Source: Magicicada septendecula (lineage: Eukaryota > Arthropoda > Insecta > Hemiptera > Cicadidae). Taken from it: a DNA stretch of 64,000 bases. The position numbers were made by a program, and so were the translations under genes. The stretch lies in the NCBI GenBank assembly GCA_034769895.1, contig CM068369.1:430801479-430865478 (forward strand), in the 5' to 3' direction. The notes under the pieces were generated by a model. It was not told the DNA's origin. It did no database searches and worked only from the letters and a program-made list of their open reading frames with translations. Positions 1-12,440 of this stretch are shown here, in pieces (position 1 is the stretch's first letter; every line of letters begins with the position of its first letter).

Positions 1-490
1 CGATGTATGAAGCAAGAGGAAATGTCTCGGTTAGTACAGGACATGTTGACAGAGGGAGTTATCGAGCCTTCGTCAAGTGCTTGCTCTTCTCCGGTAGTGC
101 TGCTAGCGAAGAAGGATGGTGGATTGCGTTTCTGCGTAGACTACCGGAGGTTGAATGACGTTACAAAGAAAGACTGCTATCCATTACCTCGCGTTGACGA
201 TACACTCGTCACGTTGCCGGGAGCACAGTGGTTTTTCACATTGGACCTGAAGAGTGGATATTGGCAAGTGGGTCTTCATCAAGAAGACAAAGAAAAGATC
301 GCTTTCTCGGCCCCAACTGCCTTATTCCAATTTAACGTCATGCCATTTGGACTCTTTAATTCACCGGCAACATTTGAAAGATTAACGGACCTGGTACTCC
401 GAGGCCTGACATGGAAAACTTGCCTTGTTTATTTAGAAGATGTCATAGTCATCGGGAAGGCTTTCAAAGACCATTTGGAAATACTGGTCT
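1..490 (+). pseudogene. Ty3/Gypsy reverse transcriptase fragment
   Basis: This is the palm and finger part of a Gypsy-type Pol reverse transcriptase, open from the left edge of the window. Visible family motifs are the early IEPSSSACSSPVVLLAKKDGG block, LDLKSGYWQV with the first catalytic Asp, MPFGLFNSPATF, and the active-site box, which reads YLEDVIVIG instead of the usual YLDD or YVDD. One of the paired catalytic aspartates is therefore Glu. Just after the DHLE segment near 480 the sequence jumps directly to the middle of RNase H, so the RT thumb and connection (over 100 residues in relatives) are deleted and the frame changes. It heads the decayed element that ends in the LTR at 2236-2772. 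It is clearly dead; the family assignment is firm. Confidence 0.9.
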
Positions 491-834
491 AGCAGCAGTT
501 TTGTCTCAAGTGGAGAACGGTGAAGAACGAGTAATAGCGTATTACAGCAAGACGCTTTCTAAACCAGAGAGAAATTATTATGTTACAAGGAGAGAGTTGT
601 TGGCAATTGTCAGAGGTTTGGAGCACTTCCATAAATACCTCTATGGGAGAGATTTTTCACTACGTACCGACCATGCCGCGCTTGCATGGCTCTTGAGATT
701 TAAAAATCCGGAAGGACAGTTGGCAATGTGGCTCAAACGCTGCAAGAGTACAACTTCAAGGTACAACATCGGCAGGGGCGCCTGCATGGTAATGCAGATG
801 ACTTATCACGAAGACCGTGCTCGGTAGCCTGCCG
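484..834 (+). pseudogene. Ty3/Gypsy RNase H fragment
   Basis: This is the RNase H part of the same degraded Gypsy pol, in a different frame from the RT fragment. It begins at GLAAVLSQ, so the first catalytic DAS motif has been lost with the upstream deletion. It retains the family blocks IAYYSKTLSKPERNY, TRRELLAIV and LRTDHAALAWLL. Near 750 the frame slips again, after which the conserved tail ADDLSRRP can be read in another frame around 795-825. About 190 bp of poorly preserved linker lies between here and the integrase. It belongs to one element with its neighbours on both sides. Confidence 0.85.
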
Positions 835-1016
835 ACATTGCCACAGAAAGGAAGAACAAAACTTGTTCAAGTCATCACTGTAGATTTCCTGGCAGACGGC
901 TGGAAAACACAAGACTGTCGACAAGAACAGATGACTGATGAAGACATTGGACCGATCTTGACAGCAAAAGAGGAAGGTCGCCGCCGGATTGGCAAGATAT
1001 TTGCCATGGTTCCGAA

Positions 1017-2183
1017 GTGCTGAAGGGCTACTGGGAACAATGGGAATCTCTTACCTTAGAAAACGGATTGCTGAAAAGGGTTTGGGAAAGTGCAGATGGA
1101 CGAGACGTGGTCATGCAGTTGATAGTTCCCCAAAGTAAAGTGCAGTCTGTTTTGAAGGAGATGCATGATGGAATATCTGGAGGGCATCTTGGCGTCAACA
1201 AAACCCTTGACAAAATACGGAAGCGATTCTATTGGCTTCATCTTCGCCATGACGTAGAGGAATGGGTTCGGACGTGTGAAATATATGCTGCAAGCAAGGG
1301 CCCACAAACCAGAAGCAGCGGAAAAATGAGACAGTATAACGTTGGATTGCCTTTCGTGAGAATTGCCATAGACATTGCTGACCATTTCCAGTTACTGACG
1401 ATGGAAACCGGTACATCATGGTTGTAGGTGACTACTTTACTAAATGGGTGGAAGCCTACGCAATTCCAAATCAGGAGGTTACCACTGTGGTAAAGCAGTT
1501 AGTTTACACCTTCTGTTGCCGTTATGGAGCCCCTATGGAAATCCATACGGAACAGGGGAGAAATTTCGAATCAGGAGTGTTTAAAGAATTATGTCGTCTA
1601 CTCGGAATTCAAAAGACCAGGACAACTCCTCTGCATCCTCGGTCGGACGGGATGGTTGAGAGATTCAATAGGACACTTGAACAGCATCTTTCAAAGATTG
1701 TTGACGAGAACCAAACAGACTGGGACCAACGTATACCACTATTCCTCATGGCGTATAAATCATCAGTACACGACAAAACCGGCATGACTCCAGCAAAATT
1801 GGCGTTTGGGCAGGAGATTCGTCTTCCTGGGGACTTAATGTTCAGATTACCTGAGACTCAGTCCCAAGAACCACAGAACAATTCCTCGCAATTAGAAAAC
1901 CAACTGCGAGAAATGAATCGCTTGATAAGAGGACGGCTGAAGATTGCCAGTGATAAAATGAAAACTCGGTATGACATTCACAGCAATAGTGTGGGTTTCC
2001 AAGAAGGAGATCAGGTCTGGTTGTTCAATCCAAAGCGCCATCGTAGTCGCTCACCTAAGTTGCAAACTAACTGGGAAGGACCCTATACTGTGAAAAAAAG
2101 AATCAACGATGTTGTTTATCGGATTCAACAGGAATGACATCGAAAGTTCAAGGTCGTCCACCTAGATCGCCTAGCTAAGTATT
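1017..2183 (+). pseudogene. Ty3/Gypsy integrase, frameshifted and catalytically altered
   Basis: This is the integrase of the same Gypsy element. The N-terminal zinc-binding region reads GGHLGVNKTLDKIRKRFYW and then CEIYAASKGP, where family members have CxxC, so one zinc ligand is lost. A frame change near 1390-1418 separates it from the catalytic core. The core keeps the first Asp (IAIDIA) and the Glu (MVERFNRT), but the second catalytic Asp is Glu (HTEQGRNF, where relatives have DQG). A stop at about 2137 interrupts the C-terminal tail, which continues in frame as HRKFKVVHLDRLAKYY up to the polypurine tract. The enzyme would join retroelement cDNA to chromosomal DNA; this copy cannot be functional. 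Confidence 0.88.
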
Positions 2184-2222
2184 ACTTCAGAAAAGGTTTG
2201 CCAGTTCGGGACGAACACGCTT

Positions 2223-2235
2223 AAGGAGGGGGCAG
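2223..2235 (+). other. Polypurine tract of the Gypsy element
   Basis: A purine-rich run (AAGGAGGGGG plus CAG) lies immediately upstream of the LTR's first TG. This is the position and composition expected of the plus-strand primer for reverse transcription of Gypsy elements. Confidence 0.65.
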
Positions 2236-2772
2236 TGACATCACAGAACAATCTACGTGTTTATCGAATGTTCTAGAGGGATCCGGAATGTAACGTGTGT
2301 GGTGTACGAGCTTGTCGACGCATTTGCTAGACGGTGGGAGAACTCGCGCTGCCGCTCTCACTGTGTCAAAGCCGCAATCAATTACGTCATAGTTTAGAGG
2401 TAATACGTAGTATGTGGAATCGTCTAGATTTTCGTCTATAAATGTGGAATCGTCTATAAATACAATTACTCGGGGACGCTCAGTCAGTTATTGTCGAGTG
2501 ATTATCGAGCGATATTACTGTGTGCGTTCAAGTGGATAGTAGTGAAGTGCTGTGTTTTATATTCGGGCGGTATATTGTAATACAGTTGTGTTTTAATATT
2601 AGTTGACATTTATTTGCGTGTGAACAATTTTTATTTGATTTGTTGTAAGAGACAGTGTTGTTAATTACAAGCTGTTTAACTATGAAAATTAAAGCTGGTT
2701 ATTAGTGACTTAAATGGTGTCTTGTATTTTGTTTCCACTGGATCTACGACGATCAAGTAGACGGTCGTAACA
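2236..2772 (+). repeat. Gypsy 3' LTR (about 537 bp)
   Basis: This runs from TGACATCACAG just after the polypurine tract to GGTCGTAACA, giving TG...CA ends. It contains a TATA box, an initiator-like TCAGT and a short direct repeat of ATGTGGAATCGTCTA (2412 and 2442). An AATTAAA polyadenylation-like signal lies near 2686. The matching 5' LTR lies outside the window, so the right boundary rests on the TG...CA rule alone and no target duplication could be tested. Confidence 0.72.
2455..2486 (+). promoter_or_regulatory. LTR core promoter (TATA plus Inr)
   Basis: TATAAA at 2455-2460 is followed about 25 nt later by TCAGTCAGTT (2480 on), matching the arthropod initiator consensus TCAGT. The spacing fits an RNA polymerase II core promoter, so transcripts would start at the R region of this LTR. 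Confidence 0.6.
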
Positions 2773-5700
2773 ATATTTTACTCAAAACATCATTTCAAGT
2801 TCACGTATATTAACTTTCATTACAACGAGCCAAAGGCAGTAATGGAAACTGCAAGTAATATTACCTTATAACCACATTTGGTAAAGCAAAAGTTTATTAT
2901 GTTTCATCAAGTTTTATACTGTGACGGTACGTTTCATCACCATAGACATATAATCTGATATAATAGTAAAACACCAGCCATGAGTACTAGTATATACCAT
3001 GGATGATAAGAAAACTTAAAAAATAAGTGTATAATAAACATAGTACGTCAATCCCAAATTAAAACAAAAGCAGTCGATGAAGAATAAATAAATATTGAAA
3101 AAAGTGCAACACAGTAGTTATAATAAAAATTAGGAGAAAAACACAAAGGAAACTACAATAACGTGATAAACCCAATAGATATGGTAAGTGAGGGGTACAA
3201 ATAAAACAAACCACGAACATCAGAATGAATAAAATGAAACATGCGAGACTATAAGAATGTGGAGTCAACATTGAATAAATAATGAAATGAAGAGACAAAG
3301 AACTAGGGTAAAAAACATTGAGAAAAGAAGATTAAACCTAAATACCTTACAATTAGGTCCAGAATCAAATAAAACCACCCCAAATTAATTGATGATAACA
3401 TAAAAGATAAAGATCAAATAACAAGCAAACTAACTTAAAAATTCAATGCAGTAGAGTCAATAAAATGAAATGCATGTGTTAGTATAGAAAAAGATTGTAA
3501 TTAAACGATATTAAGACAAGGGCAGTGGGGGTGTAATAAAAAAGAAATCAGTGATGATCAGAGATCATGGTATAAACCAGTGGGGGAGGCGTAAAAATTG
3601 AGATAGTGGTCTTATGAAACAAATAACAGGTAGTAAGAACCAGAAAGTAGTAGTAATATATAGTTCAAGGATTTTCTAAAAGAACCATGTTTATTGTGTA
3701 GTAATTAGTAAATATAATAGGCTAATAGATTTAATAAGTTAATGTATTAGACACTCATGTTTGTTGTGATATAAGTAATTAATAGAAAGGGTTTATATAC
3801 CCAATGATTTAAGGTGTTAAACGCCCACGTTTTTTTGCATAGTAACTAGTTGATAGAAGGGGTTAATATACACCATAATTTAAGTTGTTATAACCATTTG
3901 TTTAAAAGTTTGTTAATTGTTTAAGAAATGTTAGTTTAGAAAAATATTTAAAATGTCATAACCAGGTAATTGGGGCATATAAAAGTAATAAAACAGGAAA
4001 GGTAGTGATAAAAGTATATGTATAAACCTACCATAACTGTAACAAGATAGATGGGAAGCATAATTATAGCATATATGACAGGCCATTGAGTTGATATGGT
4101 ACCAGTATTATTGTTATCATAGGAAATGTATGAGTAGGTATTTAAAACTGTGATGTTATATGTAAAGTAAGGATACCTAGAATTGTTGTTAGTAGTCAGG
4201 ATAATCATGTTAGAATATATTAAATTAGCAAAACAAACAATAACAAATGTCAGGCAAGATTAGGTCAAGTCCTAAGAAACACAAAATTATAAACATGTCA
4301 AGACAGTAAATAATGGGTCGAAATGGGGCACATTTGGTATCAAAATTATTTAATTTTACCAAGCAATGACATGGTGTAGATCAAATATAAATTAAAATCA
4401 AAATAAACAAAAATAATATGAGGTGACAGAAATGAATTCCCTAGATTCCAAATAATGTAAAGTCACGTGATCCGAGGTCATGGAATTTGAACCAATCACA
4501 GAACACAAAAACAGGGTCATCAACGGAAATTAAACGTATTTTGTACTCACTCAATTGTTAAACGTTAAACTGAAAAGTTCAACAGCGTGTAGCTGAGAAT
4601 CAAGTTTTAATATTAAATCAGTAAATTTCACACCAAGAAACAAAAATATGCAATAAACAGATAACTGAAGAGGCATTCAACACAATAAACGAATCCGAAA
4701 ACGAGAAAAACTTAACACTGATGGGAATTTGATGAAATTAACCACCTCTCACGTGAGCGTCATCTTTTATCGTAAGCAGAGTTGGTGAGGATTTTGGTTA
4801 ACTATAAAACGAATCAACTACATCACTTCACAACACCGTTTCAACTTAAAAACACAGTTAATCCAGACACTTATAAACCTCAATAAACTATTTTTCCAAG
4901 AGATTATGAACATTATATTACTTAAACCAATTTTAATCTGACATTGGAAGGAGCATCATCTCAAATACGGGACAAAGGCAGTCGACCATTTTGAAATTAA
5001 AGCGAGATCGCTGTTTAACGTGTAGGCAACTTCTGAATACGAACAAATGTAAACTAACACTAATACAGATATACTTTGTTAGTTATTAAGAATTAGATTT
5101 ATAACATTGTGATGCATTGTATTTTTACTTTAACGCATTTTTCCGATCTTTATTAACAACTCAAAGAACCCCATTACCTGAGAAAGAAACATTATATTGT
5201 AAATCTTTATTAAGTACTGTTTGTCACAGTCGGAAGCAGTGAGAGAATCGAATCAAGTTGTAAAAGTTCGAATCACGAATCAGCAGACCGGCCCATGTTA
5301 AAAAAAAAAACAACAGATAATAAATTAATTTGTTAATCATATCAGTTTCTTTTTTATTTGTTAGAGTGGTTACAGGAGTCAGTAATTACAGGTGACAGAG
5401 GAGAGAAGTTGCGGCGAGAGTAGGAACATCGAGTACGTCCCCACTAAAGCGGAATAACCTCACAGACAGGCGCGAAAATAGATTGATTGAGAGAAACGAC
5501 TCGATCAGATTATCTATTGCAGATTTAATTATTTCTCTCGGTGCCGATTCAAACGATACGGCTCCCTACGATACTCTCGCTATTGTGAAGCCGTTAAAAT
5601 TTGAAAAACTAACGAACCACTCGACAACAAATAATACTATAAAAGACAATTGCTTATTTCACAAATAAACAAACAAGACACATTAATCTGAAATATTATT

Positions 5701-5790
5701 ACAAAATTGCCGCTCCCTAGCGGGGCTTCTAACATATATAATAACGACAATAAAAAATATTTTTTTTATAATACTAATGATTTATTTCAA
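2773..5790 (+). repeat. Diverged giant-LTR relic (C) related to elements A and B
   Basis: No coding region is visible. Short blocks in its 3' half match in order the LTRs of elements A and B. The block with CATTTTGA at about 4985 corresponds to GGCCATTTTGATCCAATG of A (32,090) and CAGCCATTTTGAGACAAT of B (45,222). The terminal block TATTACAAAATTG plus GGGGCTTCT (5697-5725) corresponds to TTTATTACAAAATTG plus GGGGCTTACA of A (33,033-33,070). The AT-rich, repeat-filled 5' half has the same style as B's LTR. No primer-binding site, gag or pol follows, so this is a solo or truncated LTR. The left boundary could not be placed and may be well inside the stated start. The homology is by eye and distant. 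Confidence 0.45.
3690..3905 (+). repeat. Imperfect tandem repeats, three units of about 70 bp
   Basis: Three degenerate units carry the recurring pattern TAGTAAnTAG...AATAGA...TTTAA...TGTT...CCA(C/T)GTTT. They lie in the AT-rich half of LTR relic C. Comparable degenerate repeats occur in the LTR of element B at about 27,060-27,380. Confidence 0.45.
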
Positions 5791-8700
5791 TATTCTGAAG
5801 GTTTAAACTTTAATACGATATACATTTGCTTTCAGTCTGTTTAAAAATTTATCAAATGATAGAGGACGTGTTTTTCAACTTACACTATTCGTTAAAATAT
5901 AAATATTAAAACTGGTGGTCATTAGGCGAATAAAAAAATTTATTTTTCCTATAACACAAATGTTCTCAAATTTTAATTTTTTCTACAGTTACAATAACGT
6001 GTCCTTTGAAATGTTGTAGGAAACGGTTAGGAGACAGGTAAGAATTTCCTATTATGCCACGTAATTCAGAGGAACAAGAAAACCGGAAGAGGGGATTCGA
6101 TTATCTTAAGTACGAGAAAGATAATATTGCTTAAACAAGAAAATTAAGAAATTGAAAAAAGCATTAGCTTAAAAAAAACCGTATTGTTTGATAGTATCAA
6201 GGAATAAGATATTCTTATCGGAAACATAAAAATGAAATTGACCTTGTAAATATAGATATGGAAATATACTTATAGAATCTCCTTAATAATGTTAATATTT
6301 AATTCTTTAATACAAGACGCTTTAAATTATTTACAGTTATTAAACTGGAAACTGGAAACTAAAACCTTTAATGAAACGAAGATTTTGTTAAATTTATAGT
6401 ATTAAAAGTTCTTTGTAAATCATATTCACGTCAGGCTACCTTGAGGAACAATGAGTCGGCAGACGTGATACAGTATTTGCAAAGCGCTATGAATATTAAT
6501 GCAGTCATCAGACCGAATATTAATATTGTCAGAGACTCTGATGCGCGATTTATTATGACAGTTACAAATCAGGAAGGACTACACAGAATATAAATGAACA
6601 TCGTAAGGCCCGTCGTGGTTATTTGTTAGAGTTGAATCGTTGAAAACAGATGTGGATTATTCGAATCCGTCTCACAACTATAAAGTAAATGACCAATCGG
6701 ACAAGCCACGAAGGTGACAGCTTTTGATCTTTCAGGTGAACGTCGATCCGTCACTATCTGACAAAATAACAGATTAATAATTTCTTATCTGTTACTGTTT
6801 GTGAATCGATTTTATATTTAGTGTTTGACGATATGTAAATGTTTTAAATTTTAAACGGCCAAGTACAGAAAATTAGTGTTCTTTATTAACGCAAGACTTG
6901 GAAAATGCATAAGTATGGTTAAATGGTTTCGTTCAAGTTTTTGAAAGATAATAGTAAAAATGATCGGCAATAATGACACTTTGATTGCATTTAAGCTTGT
7001 TAAACAAACAGTTTTATAAATGTTCAGCTTTGGAAAAGATGACACTGGTTAACGTAAACAGTAGGCTAAATAGATAGAAAAACTGTAGATAACAGATTTG
7101 TTCAAATAAAATATAGAGAAATTCAAAAAACTGTTACCATACGAAACATATCTGAAAAATGCATAAACCTGGTTAATTTTTTTTTTATTCGATTACGTGA
7201 ATAATAGTTTAGTGTAGTTTGTTTAACAATAAGTTATTGGATTCTTGGGTAGAAATGTGGACACCGCTTCGACTATATCAATAATGCTTAGGTTCTGTTT
7301 AATAACATTAGGATTATTGTGACTATCGATTTTATGTTAATGGTTTAAAAGTGTACATATTAGAACAATAGTTTACCTACTACGTGGTTTAGCTACCAAA
7401 AAACAAACACATTTAATGACAAGACTAAAACTCTTGTAGGCCTACTCAAAGTGTACAAAGCATTCTTCTTAAGAAACTGTCTCAGGTCTTTATTCTAAGG
7501 AACATTTTTCTAACCTCATGAATCCAAATTAAATTCAAAATCGTTTTTTATTTATCTCAGGTACTAGACTTCGTTTCCGTTTTTATAAAGTTTCTACATA
7601 AGTTACTACACTAGGCTGCACTAGTCGCTGCAATCACTCGCTTTGACTGCTGCCGATATTTTCATGTTGAATTATGACTCATATCTTATTTTGTCTTATA
7701 TTTTATGACTATCCGTAGTTATTTGCTGTTACTTGATTTGTAATGCTTTCTTTCGAAGACATTTCGTTTTACCGTATGTTGTAAAAATTTAGTCATCCTT
7801 AACTGCATTTATTGTAATAGCTTGGTTTTCTCAACCACCTACCTCTAAACATTCTGTTTCATTTTCAGTTTATAATAGTATCGTATATATTTTGGCAAAA
7901 TTAAAATAATTAAATAACATGAAACAGTTGTTTGTATTTGAAAACATGTTTAGTTACTGTAGTTTATTGTATCCATTAGTGTTCTGTAGTTTACATTTGT
8001 GTTTTGGTGGCATAAAACTTGCCTACAATTACTCTGCAAACGATACTAAATTTTGTCTAAGCACCGACAAAATATTTCGCCAGCTAGCTGATGGAACCTT
8101 ACTAAACCGTTCGTAATTTATTAATTGGCGCTCTTTATGAAAATAACGATTCTGATACAAATTGCAAATTTTGTATATGAAAAGGACTTAATAGGATATA
8201 AAATAATCAATTTTGTTAATTAATAGATGATTGGAATAAATTAGGTCATGTTTAAACTTTTTATAGTATCATCTTCCATGACGGTTTAAAGTGATAAAGA
8301 AGTATAAGTACCATATGACAATGAACCAAGATTAGTGTGGCTGACACTACTGCTTTATTTAATTTCTGTGAATACAGAGTAATAAGAAAATAAATAAAAT
8401 ATCTAAGAACTTATTTATTAAGTTCACAAATATGCATTCGATTTGTTGGATATATAAGAATAATACCTATAAGAATTTTCCTCACACATATTTTTCCAGC
8501 TTGTTTCAAAACTGTTAGTTAGAAAATTCATATCAAGGACAAACATTATTGGTCGATTCTTTACGTATGAGAAATGAGTGGTTAACCATCCTGTGTTTCC
8601 CTGGCCCACTACATTTGTTGTCACAGTCCACTGAAATCAAGTCTGTTCGAGTGTTAAATTCCCACCTCCACCCAACACCACAATAGTATTTACGCTCTAG

Positions 8701-9540
8701 ATATTCTCGGCATTATATGTTTTACAGCTACATAGCACACGCCCTACTTACCTGAACGTCGTAGTTTTAAAATGATAAATTTAGCCTTACTCTATTTAAC
8801 CTTAAAACTTCTCATGCTGTACATCCTCCAATTCACACAGACGTTCCTAACGAAATAGTACTTATAACTGTGTACAATAAAAATTGTTAGACCGTGATAA
8901 GATTAAACAAAATTTAACCTTTGAAAGATTGATATTAATGTATTACGTTATTTTTGTTTCTAAATAATAATTTTAAAATAATTTCTTACTTAATTCAATG
9001 TAAATGCTTGACCGTGTTACAAATTATGAGTTATTAGAAAGCGATATCACCTTTAGTACTTATTTTTAAGAGACACGAGAGCTACTGAGACACGTAGACT
9101 GTGCTGTAAATAAAGCCTCTTAAGGGCAAGATGACAGCAAGAAGGAAGATAGAGTACGTACACAACGTAACACGTTGCCAACGGAGACCAATAAATAAAC
9201 TGGCAAGCAGTGAAGGGTATCGCGTTACAGATTTTTCTTCGTAACTTTCCGCGAGAAAACACATAAAGTGTGCTAACAGCGTCGTGTGTAGAACGTATAC
9301 TATATTAATTAGATTATCAGTGTTGGTTTGTGTCTTATTATTCCGGCATCATTTCAACTGTTTATAACAGAAGATTCATAATTGGTTAAATGATTTATTT
9401 AACCAAATTCATATATATTTTAAGTTGTTCTACGTAGGCAGCATATTTATTGTATATTATTATACTACCGTTAGTCATTTTAGATTATGAGCTAACTACT
9501 TACGGTAAATTGTAATAAGTATCTTTAAATTATTTAAACT
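5791..9540. other. AT-rich DNA without recognisable genes
   Basis: Only short open frames with no recognisable motif are present. A slightly GC-richer patch at 9060-9290 showed no family resemblance. One TAGGCCTA octamer is at 7437-7444. Nothing else could be supported. Confidence 0.5.
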
Positions 9541-9895
9541 CACAGGTACGCAAGAAACAGAGCAATTAAAGGATATAATTTGAGAGATCATCTACGAAAC
9601 GACGACATAAGGGAAGACCTGAAGTTACAGTCGGCTCTGGAGAGAATAAAGGAATACAGGCAGAATTGGAAGTCCCATGTGGAATGCATGGTAGACACGC
9701 GTATTGCTACACAACGTTTGAATATAGGCCAGTGGGGACGAGAAATCGTGGTGGAAGACCCTGAAAAAAATTATCAGAGACTCTGTGAAGTCGGAACGGG
9801 CTATAGGCCAAGCCATGCAGTGAAGAAGAAGAAGGTATGCAAGAAATGTCTCAAACGTTACACAAAGGAGTTTACACGCACAGAAAGATAAAAAA
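9541..9895 (+). pseudogene. LINE (non-LTR retrotransposon) 3'-end fragment
   Basis: The frame reads RNDDIREDLKL, then RIKEYRQNWKSHVECM and DTRI. This is the pattern of the region after the reverse transcriptase in many arthropod LINEs (R-N-(D/E)-x-(I/V)-R-x-x-L, then I-x-x-Y-x-x-x-W-x-x-H-(V/L)-x-R-M). The segment ends in GAAGAAGAAGG, compatible with the short simple 3' tail of such elements. The RT itself, the endonuclease and any 5' part are missing, as expected for a 5'-truncated insertion. The exact clade cannot be assigned from this short stretch. Confidence 0.6.
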
Positions 9896-11660
9896 GAAGT
9901 GATACTATGGAGTAACTGGTTAATATTTGGAGATTCTCCCTTAAAAGTAGTATGAGGAATATATGCCTGTATTTGTACACTGAATTTTTAAACGCACGAT
10001 TTTATTTGTAATACTTATTTGAAACTATTTGTAATAGCTTCAACCTATTTTTGTCAAATTCAGCAATATAGTGGAGTACCTAGTACGAAAAGTTATCTAG
10101 TTTATTTAGGTCTACAGGTAATTTGATACCATTAAGAAATAGCAAAATATATCCGTTGCTGACATAACTTTACAAACTAATGAAGAGCAGAAGCAAAGAA
10201 GATCTTGAAGAATAGTAATGTTTCTGATTATTTATTAAAATTTGGTTACTTATTTTTGTTTACACTATCAAACCGTTGTCCTATTTTGTCATCCATAACC
10301 TTAATTATTTTTCTAAAAATTAATAAATTAAAAAAATTTAAACGTTTTTCTTCGACTTTCTCAGATATGTGGAAATCTAATACACATATTATAGTGGATA
10401 TGTTACTAATTTTTGCCTTCTTGACCTCAAAATATTTTTATTATAAATTTTCTGTCTTTTGATTTAAAATTTTATCCTTAAGGGCTGTCTTCCTCTAAAA
10501 CGTATGCAAAATCTGCATACATTTTGATAGTACGTGACAAATGAGTACTGTATGCTTCAGCCTACGTTGGACGTAATTGCTTCAATAATGTAATATTATG
10601 AAATAAAATTCGAACGGCTAAAAATTCATATTCATAAACAAAAGGAATACAATTTCCATACTAGATAAATTGTGGGTTTACTGTATAACATACACACAAA
10701 TAAAATTGAATCTCTTGAGTTACGGTGAAGACAGGAGCTCTAGACGATTATGAAGCAAGTGTGTAGTTAACTGAATAGTACCCTAGTTCATAGATAAGTG
10801 AACGGATGTAATAAAGATTAATTCAATGGAGCATAAGTTAAGTCTACTGGAAATAGAAGGAAAATATGACATGCTGGTTAGCTAATGAAATTTATTTGCC
10901 AAAACCGCAAATTTTTTTTCTTTTTGGCATACGTCCAGTATAAAGGCCTAATAGTTTGAATACAAGTGATGTATTTTATTTTAATTATGACTATCGCAGA
11001 AAGGACGAAAATTAATTTACGTAATGTAACATCCTAATTCACTTTGACTCCTTCTGACTTTAATCTTGTAGTCGCGTAATCTTGTGCACATGGATTTTAC
11101 CCACAGTCTTTGTTTCGTTTTCGTTATAATAACTAAAGCAACCCCTTTGTCGTATTATATATTTGCTTACAAAAATGTACGCCAATAAAGTACTATCAGC
11201 CACCATTACAACATTGGTCTGAATGCCGTCCACCGGTGTTCACGAGATGATTACAGATTAATATGCTCGCCTACATGTTACCGCAGATGCAGGGATCGGG
11301 TAAACGAAGTTTGTATCAAAGCGAGTGGTGACGGCTTGTAGTATTTTTCTGTTAATATCGTAATGAAAATATAAACATGTATAGTGTGTAATTATACGCC
11401 TTTGACTGTTCTTACGTGAACCAAATCAAAACCAAAACTGGGTTATATAATTGTACGCTTAGGCTTGCGTTAATACATTCATAATACACGGAAAAATCGA
11501 TTATTACATAACATTAGAAACACTGTATTATTTAGGAGTGACTAAGAAAACTTTATCAAAAAAAAAATTAATAATTACTGATACCCTGCAAATACAGAAA
11601 ATTGATATTATTTAGAAGACTGGAAGATGTTTTCTAATTACTGTCAATTCATAAAGTTAA
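9896..11660. other. AT-rich DNA without recognisable genes
   Basis: No ORF with a recognisable motif and no repeat of note was found. A GC-richer patch around 11,200-11,340 is unassigned. Confidence 0.45.
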
Positions 11661-11663
11661 TCT

Positions 11664-11665
<2 letters not shown>

Positions 11666-11748
<83 letters not shown>
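11666..11748 (+). repeat. (AC)n microsatellite, about 41 units
   Basis: An essentially perfect CA dinucleotide run of about 83 bp. Alternating purine-pyrimidine DNA of this kind can adopt Z-DNA and is usually length-polymorphic. Confidence 0.98.
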
Positions 11749-11750
<2 letters not shown>

Positions 11751-12019
11751 TTAATGTCACTAACAAGGGACTCACCTCAAATCTAGAAGCTCTTGTATTG
11801 TAAAAAATTTGTAAGTATTCATTTTTTCATTTCACTTGTTTGGATGATGCACAATATTCTTGACAGGTCACAGATATGCTGTAGGATGCATAAAGTTGTG
11901 CCCTATTCTACAGAATATTACAAAAATGTGATGTTCTTTGTAATATTCAGAACATTATAAATCAAGTGAATATTTGAATAGGAAAACAATTTTTCGACAT
12001 CAGGTGTGGCTTATCAAGT

Positions 12020-12440
12020 CTCCTTGACATGGGCTATCAATCTGACGTATCCATCTGCTTTTTTCTCCAACACAAAACAATTTTTGAGGTTTCAGATATT
12101 TGTTCAGTCTTGAATGTTCCCCATCAAGGCGGTTACCTTCTTCCAACACCTATTCGGCCTTCAATTTTTCCCTGTATGATTAATTTTAGTAATTCGTACT
12201 GGTTGCAACTTCGTAGTTGCTGGTTACTGGTTGGTTACTGGTTGTACTGGTTCCTTCATTTAACCGTTGTTATAATTTCTCTTCCAAACTTGGCTCGTCG
12301 CATTTAATTTCCATGCAGCCCATAGAATGGTAATCATTCTTCTATTTAGCCACGTTTCAAAGGCTTCTATTCGGCTAATGATCGCTATTTCTAGTGTCCA
12401 GTCTTTAGACTCATACTACACTGACTAAATTTAACACCTA
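12020..12440 (-). pseudogene. LINE 3'-end fragment, minus strand
   Basis: Reading the minus strand from about 12,410 gives WTLEIAIISRIEAFETWL followed by NRRM and I-L-W. This matches the conserved post-RT stretch of many animal LINEs (WTL...RIEAFEMW.YRRM...W). Further down the minus strand, IEGRIGVGRR (about 12,170) and a stretch around 12,100 resemble the G-x-R-G-x-G-R-(R/K) and ...I..W segments nearest the C terminus. Stops and frame changes are frequent, so it is an old inactive piece. It resembles but is not obviously a copy of the fragment at 9.5 kb. Confidence 0.5.
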
